Part shown: positions 35,231-42,522 of the stretch, piece after piece
Position numbering within the stretch: the first letter of the stretch is position 1
How the letters are laid out: every line of letters begins with the position of its first letter
Origin: Steroidobacter sp.
Lineage (GTDB): Bacteria; Pseudomonadota; Gammaproteobacteria; Steroidobacterales; Steroidobacteraceae
Direction of reading: 5' to 3'
NCBI GenBank assembly: GCA_025929585.1
Contig: JAICPY010000001.1
Span: forward strand, 93,802-157,801
DNA length: 64,000 nt
Position numbers and translations under genes: made by a program
Notes under the pieces: generated by a model
Told to the model about the DNA's origin: nothing
Database searches by the model: none
What the model saw: only the letters and a program-made list of their open reading frames with translations

Positions 35231-35401
35231 CTAGCAAGCTGTTGAAAAACGTTTCGACCGGCCTGTTAGACCAGGACAGGGATGGCCCGGCGAAATGATG
35301 CACATTACTCGATGTGCCTGATTTCGGGAGCGCGGCGACAACCACGTTTTTCGCGAGCGACGTCGAAAAACGGCAGGGAATAGGCTTTCAACATCTGCTA
35401 G
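35231..35401. mobile_element. MITE-like element with CTAGCA...TGTTGAAA terminal inverted repeats
   Basis: The left end CTAGCAAGCTGTTGAAAAAC and the right end, whose reverse complement is CTAGCAGATGTTGAAAGCC, form imperfect terminal inverted repeats of about 17 bases around a 171-base unit. An internal hairpin CGTTTTTCG/CGAAAAACG lies at 35345-35372. There is no coding frame. It abuts the ribosome-binding region of the EF-G gene. CTGTTGAAAAA ends are typical of small non-autonomous elements in proteobacteria. Confidence 0.5.
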
Positions 35402-35417
35402 GGGGAGGGCCACTCCA

Positions 35418-37463
35418 ATGGCGCATTCGACCGCCGATATTCGCAACATCGCCTTGGTTGGCCCCGCGGGCGCCGGCAAGACTTGGCTGACCGAGGCTTT
35501 ACTGGCCGAAAGCGGTGCGATTCGCGCACGTGGGAGTTTGGAACGGGGCACGACGGTTTGTGACTTCGATCCCCAGGAGAAGGCCTTGCAGCACTCGCTG
35601 GACGCCGCGGTCGTCAATTTTCAGCTGCAAGACTGCCACATCAATCTGATCGATACGCCGGGAACCGCCGATTTCATTGGCCGCGCGCTGACGATGCTCG
35701 AAGCAGTCGAAACCGCTGCAGTGGTCGTGAGCGCGGTGACAGGCATCGAGCCTGTCAGTCAACGCATGATGGACTTCGCGCGGGATCGCGAGCTTTGCCG
35801 TTTGCTTATTATCAACAAGATCGATTCCCGCGACGCCCAGCCCGAAAGGGTGCTTGCGGAGCTTCGCGAAACCTTCGGCAAGGAATGTTTGCCGTTGAAC
35901 CTGCCGAGCGCCGACGGGAGCGGTGTGGTCGATTGCTTTTTCTCGCATGGAACAGCGAAACCCTTGTTCGGTTCAGTCGAGAGCGCTCATACGCAGATCA
36001 TCGATCAGGTCGTAGAGGTCGATGAAAAACTCATGTCGCTCTATTTGGAACAGGGCGAGGAATTGACGCCCGAGCAACTGCACGATCCGTTCGAGCAGGC
36101 TCTGCGCGAAGGGCATCTGGTTCCAGTGTGTTTCGTATCGGCAGAAAGCGGGGCAGGCGTGAAAGAGCTATTGCAGATTTTCGCGCGGCTCATGCCAAGT
36201 CCGCTCGAAGGCAATCCTCCGCCGTTCATGAAGGGAGAAGGTCCGAATGCGCAGCGCGTGCGGGTAACCAGCGATCCGCAAAGCCATGTCATCGCGCACG
36301 TGTTCAAGGTCAACATCGATCCGTTCGTCGGCAGGCTCGGTATCGTACGAGTTCATCAAGGCACCTTGCGTTCCGGCGCGCAGCTATTCGTCGGCGATGC
36401 GCGTAAGCCGATCAAAGTGGCGCATCTGTATCGCCTGCAAGGTAAGGATCATGTCGAGATTCCGCGAGCTATCCCAGGCGATATCTGCGCGATCCCAAAA
36501 GTCGAGGAGCTGCACGTCGATGCGGTACTTCACGATTCACATGACGAAGATCAGTACCACTTGCGCTCCATTAGCTTTCCGCCTGCGATGGCGGGATTGG
36601 CGATCGAACCGGAACGCCGCGGAGAAGAACAGAAACTTTCGGACGCTCTGCACAAGTTGATGGCCGAGGATCCCTGTGTGCGAGTCGAGCACCACGCGAG
36701 CGCCAACGAAACGATCTTGTATGGGATGGGAGATCTGCATCTTCGCATCCTGCTCGAGCGCATGGGGGAGCGCTATGGGGTTCGCTGTAAGACTCACCCG
36801 CCGAGCATTCCGTATCGCGAAACGGTCACACGTCCTGCTGAAGGTCATCATCGACACAAGAAGCAGACCGGGGGTGCTGGCCAATTCGGCGAGGTGTTTC
36901 TACGCGTCGAGCCGCTCGAGCGCGGTGCAGGATTCGAGTTCGTCGATGAAGTCGTCGGCGGCGCAATTCCCTCTCAATACATTCCGGCAGTAGAGAAGGG
37001 TGTGCGACAAGTGCTCGAGGAAGGCGTGATTGGCGGATTCGGGTTGCAAGATGTACGCGCCATTGTCTATGACGGGAAGCATCATTCGGTCGACTCCAAA
37101 GAAGTCGCGTTCGTGGCAGCAGGCCGGCGCGCGTTTCAGAATGCGATCCGCGACGCTGCGCCCATCTTGATCGAACCGATCGTCAAGATCGAAGTGACTG
37201 CGCCGAGTGCCTCAACCGGCGATATCACCGGGGATCTGGCCACTCGCCGCGGCCGAGTGAGCGGCAGCCATGCGCTCGCAGGTCACCGTACTCGCATCTC
37301 AGCGCTCGTGCCTTTAGCCGAGCTGCACGACTATCAATCGCGCCTCAAATCGCTCACCGGTGGTGAAGGCGCCTATTCGATGGAGTTCAGCCACTACGAT
37401 CCTGTACCGCCGAAAAAGCAGCAAGAACTGATGAATGCGTATAAGAGGGTGGAGGAAGAATGA
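35418..37463 (+). CDS. Elongation factor G paralogue (EF-G2-like GTPase)
   Basis: A 681-residue translational GTPase of the divergent EF-G class. The G1 loop reads GPAGAGKT rather than the GHVDAGKT of canonical EF-G. G3 is DTPGTADF and G4 is NKID. Domains II-V are present: QTGGAGQFGEVFLRVEP and later VPLAELHDYQSRLKSLTGGEGAYSMEFSHYDPVP are the domain IV/V marks. The usual loop of domain IV is altered, as in EF-G2 proteins, some of which act in recycling or are poorly understood. It is not within a str operon. A GGGGGAGGG site precedes the ATG, immediately beyond a MITE-like element that probably contributes its 5-prime leader. Confidence 0.88.
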   Translation: MAHSTADIRNIALVGPAGAGKTWLTEALLAESGAIRARGSLERGTTVCDFDPQEKALQHSLDAAVVNFQLQDCHINLIDTPGTADFIGRALTMLEAVETAAVVVSAVTGIEPVSQRMMDFARDRELCRLLIINKIDSRDAQPERVLAELRETFGKECLPLNLPSADGSGVVDCFFSHGTAKPLFGSVESAHTQIIDQVVEVDEKLMSLYLEQGEELTPEQLHDPFEQALREGHLVPVCFVSAESGAGVKELLQIFARLMPSPLEGNPPPFMKGEGPNAQRVRVTSDPQSHVIAHVFKVNIDPFVGRLGIVRVHQGTLRSGAQLFVGDARKPIKVAHLYRLQGKDHVEIPRAIPGDICAIPKVEELHVDAVLHDSHDEDQYHLRSISFPPAMAGLAIEPERRGEEQKLSDALHKLMAEDPCVRVEHHASANETILYGMGDLHLRILLERMGERYGVRCKTHPPSIPYRETVTRPAEGHHRHKKQTGGAGQFGEVFLRVEPLERGAGFEFVDEVVGGAIPSQYIPAVEKGVRQVLEEGVIGGFGLQDVRAIVYDGKHHSVDSKEVAFVAAGRRAFQNAIRDAAPILIEPIVKIEVTAPSASTGDITGDLATRRGRVSGSHALAGHRTRISALVPLAELHDYQSRLKSLTGGEGAYSMEFSHYDPVPPKKQQELMNAYKRVEEE

Positions 37464-37466
37464 ATG

Positions 37467-37604
37467 GTTGACGGTCGGAAGAATAGTTGACGGTTGACGG
37501 TTGGCAGTTGACGGCCAGAACGCAGAGCGCACACCTTTTTGCTGTCACCTGTCACCTGTCACCTGTCACCTGTCACCTGTCACCTGTCACCTGTCACCTG
37601 TCAC
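37467..37604. repeat. TTGACGG words followed by nine tandem CTGTCAC units
   Basis: Downstream of the EF-G gene are several TTGACGG words (37467-37513) and then nine exact, uninterrupted copies of the 7-base unit CTGTCAC from 37542 to 37604. The two words are not complementary, so this is not one hairpin. The 7-base array is a candidate variable-number locus. Confidence 0.9.
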
Positions 37605-37611
37605 CCGCCGA

Positions 37612-38445
37612 TCACCCTGAGCGCGCCGAAGGGCTCTTCCTAAATTTGTATATCACTCGATCCGTCTTGTGACGCACAGTCGTATCGAATACGCCCATTG
37701 AGTGATCGTCGTTCGGGTTGCGCAGCGCTTCGCTCTGAGTTTCGAAAACGAAGCCGGCGGCTTCAAAGTCGCGCTTGATCACTTCTGGATCGATGCGATG
37801 CAGAGCGTCGACGGAAACGGCGGGATCACTGCCGGCATTCGCGACATGATCGACAACGACTACGACCGCACCGGGCTTCAGCGCCCCTGCAAGTTTTTGC
37901 AGCGCGATCTTCGGATCGGTCGTTGGCCAGCTGCCGTCTTTCGAACGCCAGTGCAAATCGTGATAGGCATTCACGAACAACGCGGCATCGATGCTTTGGG
38001 GCTCGACCGGCAGATCTTCAGGCGCAGCAGTCAACTGGGCGACATTGGGCAATCGATTGTTGCCGTATCGTTGGCTCGGTTTGTCCGCCGCATACTTCAA
38101 ATAAGACTCGTTGTTGTACGCGATGACTTGCCCTTCCGGTCCGACGAGGCGCGATAGCAATTCGGTGTAATAACCGCCGCCCGCGAAATAGTCGAGCACG
38201 CGCATGCCGGGGCGAACTTCGAGCAGCGTCAGGATCTCGTTTGGCTTGCGCCAGGCATCGTCGATGGCGTCGCCCTCGAGCCGCTGGGGATCATTCAGTG
38301 CCGCGGCAAACGGTGAATTGTCTGCCGTGGACTCAGCCGCGCTTGATGGCGCTGCCGCGGACGGTGTCGACGCGGAATCGTTGTCTCGATCGCCGCAACC
38401 CATGAGCAGAAGCGCGATCAATCCTGTTTGGAGCCACCGGTGCAT
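37612..38445 (-). CDS. Methyltransferase-like lipoprotein
   Basis: A 277-residue protein with a lipoprotein signal (LIALLLMGCGDR, Cys17) followed by a low-complexity Ser/Ala linker. The rest is a class I SAM-dependent methyltransferase fold: GMRVLDYFAGGGYYTELLSRLVG is the SAM loop, VIAYNNE carries the acidic residue end, and ALKPGAVVVVVDHVA the later strands. Exported methyltransferase-like proteins are found in several Gammaproteobacteria; whether SAM is available outside the cytoplasm is doubtful, so the activity is open. GGAGG five bases before ATG marks the start. The C-terminus (KSPSARSG) runs into repeat-like DNA, so the last residues may be recently acquired. Confidence 0.82.
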   Translation of the reverse strand: MHRWLQTGLIALLLMGCGDRDNDSASTPSAAAPSSAAESTADNSPFAAALNDPQRLEGDAIDDAWRKPNEILTLLEVRPGMRVLDYFAGGGYYTELLSRLVGPEGQVIAYNNESYLKYAADKPSQRYGNNRLPNVAQLTAAPEDLPVEPQSIDAALFVNAYHDLHWRSKDGSWPTTDPKIALQKLAGALKPGAVVVVVDHVANAGSDPAVSVDALHRIDPEVIKRDFEAAGFVFETQSEALRNPNDDHSMGVFDTTVRHKTDRVIYKFRKSPSARSG

Positions 38446-38563
38446 CGAATCCTCCCTCGCGTAAACCGCCGTGGAAGTGCATGTATAAGCAATCGCCTAA
38501 CGCGATGCAAAGATTTGCATACGGCGACACCCTCAAACTGTACGTGGAAGGATGTCGTGCGGC

Positions 38564-39658
38564 TTATTTCAAAGGTTTCGAAAGTGCGACGGCGGGTGCT
38601 TTCTTGCTCGCAAGCGACGCGGTGCGTGTCTTGGGTGAAACCGCCGCCGTAGATGCGCGGCATACAAGACGATAGCCCAGTCGAGCCGGCTGCGGCACTT
38701 CGCCCGTCTCCAACATCTGCAGCAATAAGTTCGTCGCCGTATAGGCCAGGTCGTAGATGGGCTGATGCACTGTAGTCAATGGCGGCCACACGGTTCGAGC
38801 GATATAGGTATCGTCGAACCCGGCGATCGACAATTCGTCCGGAACCTCGACTCCCATCTCATGCGCCGTCATGAGCGCACCGGCTGCCATGTCGTCGTTG
38901 CTTGCGAAAATAGCGGTTGGAGGCTCGGGCAGCGTCAGCAGATCACGTGCAGCTTCCAGTCCCGACTCGAAAACGAAGTAACCCTGCTTGAGCAGTTTCG
39001 GGTCGATCGGCACGCCATGTGCTTTCATGCCCGCTTCGAAACCCCGCAGGCGCTGACCGCTCGCGACATGGTCGGGATGGCCGATGATGAACGCAATGCG
39101 CCGATGACCAAGGCCGATGAGGTACTCCGTCATTTCGCGCGCGGCGCCGACGTCATCCATGTCCGCGTAGGGCGATTCGTGCTCGAACTCGTTGGGCGCG
39201 ATTCGCACGAAAGGGATCGCTCTTTGATCGAGCGATTTGATCAACTCGACCGACTCGCTCAGCGGAGCGGTCACGATCAATCCATCCAGGTGCGTTTGAT
39301 CGACGAGCCCAAGTACGTCGCGCTCCATCTCCTCAGCCTTGCCTATCGCTTGGTGGCTAAGCATTTGGAACCTGCCTTCTCGACATCGAGCTCGCGCTCC
39401 ATGCAGCAGATCCACGATGTAGTTTGCGCTGGGATTTTCGTAGATGAGACCGATCAGAAACGAGCGACGACCCGCGAGACTGCGTGCCGAGAGGCTCGGG
39501 TGATAGTTCAGTTGCTTGACGATTTCGAGCACGCGCGTGCGCGTTTCCTCGCGTACGTTCGGTTCGTTGTTCAACACGCGCGAGACAGTCTTGATCGCCA
39601 CGCCCGCAGCTTCGGCGACGTCGTTGATCTTGGCTCTGCGATTCGGCGGCTTCGTCAT
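38564..39658 (-). CDS. LacI family transcriptional regulator
   Basis: A 364-residue repressor. The helix-turn-helix is at residues 8-30 (KINDVAEAAGVAIKTVSRVLNNEPNV) with the hinge helix following at LSARSLAGRRS. The sugar-binding periplasmic-binding-protein-like domain continues to about residue 345 (FLIGLIYENPSANYI, GHRRIAFIIGHPDH, AIFASNDDMAAGAL). The C-terminal tail is basic. The preferred start MTKPPNRR lies 42 bases inside the open frame. It lies just downstream of the GH3 gene on the same strand, and a TGACAACGTTGTCA palindrome upstream of that gene is a plausible operator. Ligand is probably a glucoside-derived sugar. Confidence 0.9.
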   Translation of the reverse strand: MTKPPNRRAKINDVAEAAGVAIKTVSRVLNNEPNVREETRTRVLEIVKQLNYHPSLSARSLAGRRSFLIGLIYENPSANYIVDLLHGARARCREGRFQMLSHQAIGKAEEMERDVLGLVDQTHLDGLIVTAPLSESVELIKSLDQRAIPFVRIAPNEFEHESPYADMDDVGAAREMTEYLIGLGHRRIAFIIGHPDHVASGQRLRGFEAGMKAHGVPIDPKLLKQGYFVFESGLEAARDLLTLPEPPTAIFASNDDMAAGALMTAHEMGVEVPDELSIAGFDDTYIARTVWPPLTTVHQPIYDLAYTATNLLLQMLETGEVPQPARLGYRLVCRASTAAVSPKTRTASLASKKAPAVALSKPLK

Positions 39659-39775
39659 GCAGGTTGTAGCGCGCTCAGTAGCAGGTGCTCTGCGTAGCAA
39701 AAATACCGCAAAGCCGCATGCGAGTGAGGATTCGCTTAACTAAATGCGTGAAGTCCTTGCCTCGATCCGCTCAAC

Positions 39776-39801
39776 GGCGCTGGGCGAAAAAGCCCAGCGC
39801 C
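39776..39801 (-). terminator. Hairpin after the GH3 gene
   Basis: A perfect 10-base stem GGCGCTGGGC / GCCCAGCGCC with a 6-base loop lies 17 bases beyond the GH3 stop. On the minus strand no T-run follows, so it may instead protect the 3-prime end or reduce read-through into the LacI gene. Confidence 0.55.
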
Positions 39802-39817
39802 GAAGATTCTTCCGCGA

Positions 39818-42379
39818 TTACTCGCACCCGATCGCATCGGAGACGCCGGTTTCCAAGCGCACACTCGCAATGCCGAGCTTTAGCGAGCCGTCGGTCGAGA
39901 GCGCAAACGGTGCTGTGATCGCACGCATGTCCGCACCGCTTTTCTGGAAACACTGCAACAGGATCTTGAACTGCTGCCACTCTCCTTTCGGCGCCTTGCG
40001 CAGGTGCTCGGTCAGTTCGTACTTGCCGGCACAATTCGCGCCGCATTCCACAGCGAGCTGGACCGCCGAGCTTGGCGGTGCATCGACACGGTAGTTGAAC
40101 GCTAGCGATAACTGGCCATTCGCTTCGCGTTGCAGATCGATCGGGGTTGCGCCTTGAAGAGCGAGCGTCGCAGCACCCGAGCCTGACCACGTTGCCAAGC
40201 GAGCATCTTCCTGTGCCCCGTGATCGATCGCGCTGACGCTGAGGGCGCCTGCATCGCCGGTCGCATTGGCGAGAGCGGTGCGCGAAGCGTCCGCACCGGC
40301 TACAAGCGACCATCCCGCACCGGGTCGGCCCTGCGAGAAGTACACCTTGGTCGAGACTGCTCCTTCCTTCTGAGGGATCTCCTCCGAAAGCGGTGCAAGC
40401 TCCCCCTCATCCTGATACTTCAAGCCGAATCCGTAGGCAAACAAGGGAGGCTCGCCACCCGGATTCGCCTTGGTCTGATCGGGCGTTCTGGGCCACGAGA
40501 ACGACAAGCGGCCTTTGAAATCATGGTTAACGGAGCCATCGGGCTTGGCGATGAGCACATCGGCTATGCCGCCGCCCTCCGATCCTGGAAGCCACGCGGC
40601 GACGAACGCATCCGAGGCATTGATCTCGGGATTCACCCACATCGGGCGGCCAGAAAGGAACACGGAGACGACCGGAATATTCGCGGCTTTGAGCTTCTTC
40701 AGCAGATCTAGATCCGATTTGTTTCCGGGCTTGTACTCCAAGGTGTCCACATCGCCCTGGAACTCGGCGTACGGGTCTTCACCATAAACGACGATAGCGA
40801 CGTCGGGCTTGGTTTTGTAGCTACCCGAGACGCTCAGCGTCGCGGTACCGCCGCTCGCCTTTACCGCTGAGGCAATGCCCGCGTAGATCGAATCGGCATT
40901 CGGGAAATGCTGGTTGGTGATTCCAGTGCCTTGCCAAGTAAGTGTCCAACCGCCGTTTTGCTTCGGAAGATTATCTGCGCCGTCGCCCGCTACGAGCACG
41001 CGCATCTTTGGCTTGATAGGCAGAACGTCGTTCGAATTCTTCAGCAGCACGAGCGATTCGCGCACGGCCTGACGTGCCACTTCGCGATGCTCGGGCGAGC
41101 CCAACAACTTGAAATTTCCCGCCGGTGCGCGTGTGGACGGGCGACCTGCTTCGAACAGGCCGGAGCGGAATTTCACGCGCAGAATGCGGCGCACGGCATC
41201 ATCGAGACGTGCCATCGGGATCTCGCCCGAACGAACTTGCAACAAGGTGTTGTCGTACAACTCTCTCCAGCTATCGGGCGCCATGAACATGTCGAGGCCC
41301 GCATTGATGGACTGCGCGCAACTCGTATTCGTGCAGCCTTTGACTTGACCGTGGCCATTCCAATCGCCGACGACGAAGCCCTCGAACCCCATGCGATCTT
41401 TCAAGACATCGTTCAGGAGTCCCTTGTGACCGTGCATCTTCTCGCCTTGCCAGCTCGAGAACGAGGCCATTACGACTTGAACGCCCGCGCTGATGGCTGC
41501 GGGATAGCCGGCTGCGTGGATGTCGCGCAACTCCTCTTCGGAAGCGCGAGTGTCTCCTTGATCGCGGCCATCTAAGGTGCCGCCATCGCCCACGTAGTGC
41601 TTGACCGTAGAGATCACGTGATCGCCGCGCAGGAAGTCGGCATCGCCTGGGTTACCTTGTAGACCACGCACCATTGCTGCGGAGTACTCCGCGAAAATGT
41701 CGGGATTCTCGCCGTACGATTCATAGGCGCGTCCCCAGCGGCCGTCCTGAGCCACTGCAATCGTGGGCGCAAACGTCCACTCCTGGCCAGTCACCCGCAG
41801 CTCGCGCGCCGTGACCTCACCGATACGCTCGATCAATTCAGGGTTACGCGTTGCACCGAGCGCAACGTTATGCGGAAAGAGCGTCGCGCCGATGATGTTG
41901 TTGTGTCCGTGGACTGCATCGACACCCCAAAGAATGGGAATGGCGTGTTTGCCCTCGCTCGTGTCCATCGAAGCCAAATAAAACGCGTCCGCGGCTTCCA
42001 GCCATTTGGGCGCTAAAGCAAGGTCATCGCCGTCGGGGCCCGAATTGCCGCCGACCAGGATCGATCCGAGCCGATAACGACGTACGTCTTCGGGTTTGAC
42101 GCAGCACAGATCGGCCTGAATGATTTGGCCAACCTTCTCTTCGACCGAGAGCGAGCTCATCAACTCGTCGATGCGCGACTGAATGCCGCTGTCATCGATT
42201 GCAGGTCGCTGCGGTTGCGGCCATTCTTCAGGATGCACTTGCGCCGCACTGTTCGCGTCCGATGTAGTGGGCTGCACGGGTTCCTTCTTGGAGCAAGCAA
42301 CGAGCGTAGCGGCTATGAAGCAGCTGCCGATCATCACGCGTAACGATGGGCAGCGATGCCCCCCCAAATCGATCATCAT
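39818..42379 (-). CDS. Glycoside hydrolase family 3 exo-beta-glucosidase lipoprotein
   Basis: An 853-residue glucan hydrolase that removes glucose from beta-1,3- or beta-1,4-glucans. A lipoprotein signal ends at IAATLVAC (Cys29), so the enzyme is membrane anchored. The GH3 N-terminal barrel (about 65-400) has AIPILWGVDAVHGHNN and STVKHYVGDGGT, and the nucleophile Asp in GFVVGDWNGH. The C-terminal GH3 domain (about 440-650; LVLLKNSNDVLPIKP) is followed by a beta-rich domain (about 690-850) of the ExoP type with several cysteines. The gene is transcribed toward the LacI regulator, and a 14-base palindrome lies about 65 bases before its start. Confidence 0.92.
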   Translation of the reverse strand: MMIDLGGHRCPSLRVMIGSCFIAATLVACSKKEPVQPTTSDANSAAQVHPEEWPQPQRPAIDDSGIQSRIDELMSSLSVEEKVGQIIQADLCCVKPEDVRRYRLGSILVGGNSGPDGDDLALAPKWLEAADAFYLASMDTSEGKHAIPILWGVDAVHGHNNIIGATLFPHNVALGATRNPELIERIGEVTARELRVTGQEWTFAPTIAVAQDGRWGRAYESYGENPDIFAEYSAAMVRGLQGNPGDADFLRGDHVISTVKHYVGDGGTLDGRDQGDTRASEEELRDIHAAGYPAAISAGVQVVMASFSSWQGEKMHGHKGLLNDVLKDRMGFEGFVVGDWNGHGQVKGCTNTSCAQSINAGLDMFMAPDSWRELYDNTLLQVRSGEIPMARLDDAVRRILRVKFRSGLFEAGRPSTRAPAGNFKLLGSPEHREVARQAVRESLVLLKNSNDVLPIKPKMRVLVAGDGADNLPKQNGGWTLTWQGTGITNQHFPNADSIYAGIASAVKASGGTATLSVSGSYKTKPDVAIVVYGEDPYAEFQGDVDTLEYKPGNKSDLDLLKKLKAANIPVVSVFLSGRPMWVNPEINASDAFVAAWLPGSEGGGIADVLIAKPDGSVNHDFKGRLSFSWPRTPDQTKANPGGEPPLFAYGFGLKYQDEGELAPLSEEIPQKEGAVSTKVYFSQGRPGAGWSLVAGADASRTALANATGDAGALSVSAIDHGAQEDARLATWSGSGAATLALQGATPIDLQREANGQLSLAFNYRVDAPPSSAVQLAVECGANCAGKYELTEHLRKAPKGEWQQFKILLQCFQKSGADMRAITAPFALSTDGSLKLGIASVRLETGVSDAIGCE

Positions 42380-42442
42380 TAGACCTCCGGCCTATGTTCT
42401 AAGAAAGTTGAGGATACCGGCTCGAGGCAGAATCCCATCACG

Positions 42443-42456
42443 TGACAACGTTGTCA
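42443..42456. promoter_or_regulatory. Probable LacI-family operator
   Basis: TGACAACGTTGTCA is a perfect 14-base palindrome, with the CG centre typical of LacI-family sites. It lies 64 bases upstream of the GH3 start and 67 bases upstream of the divergent YdbH-like start, so it could affect both. The LacI regulator immediately downstream of the GH3 gene is the likely binding partner. Confidence 0.8.
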
Positions 42457-42522
42457 ATTTAACTCAGAAGCTTTCATGAGCATGTTCGTACACGACACTT
42501 TTTTGCAGCGTTTTGCGCGAAG

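Noticed and set aside
37542-37604. Regular array that might be taken for a CRISPR
   Set aside because: The unit is only 7 bases, directly adjacent without spacers, and there are no cas genes; it is a simple tandem repeat.
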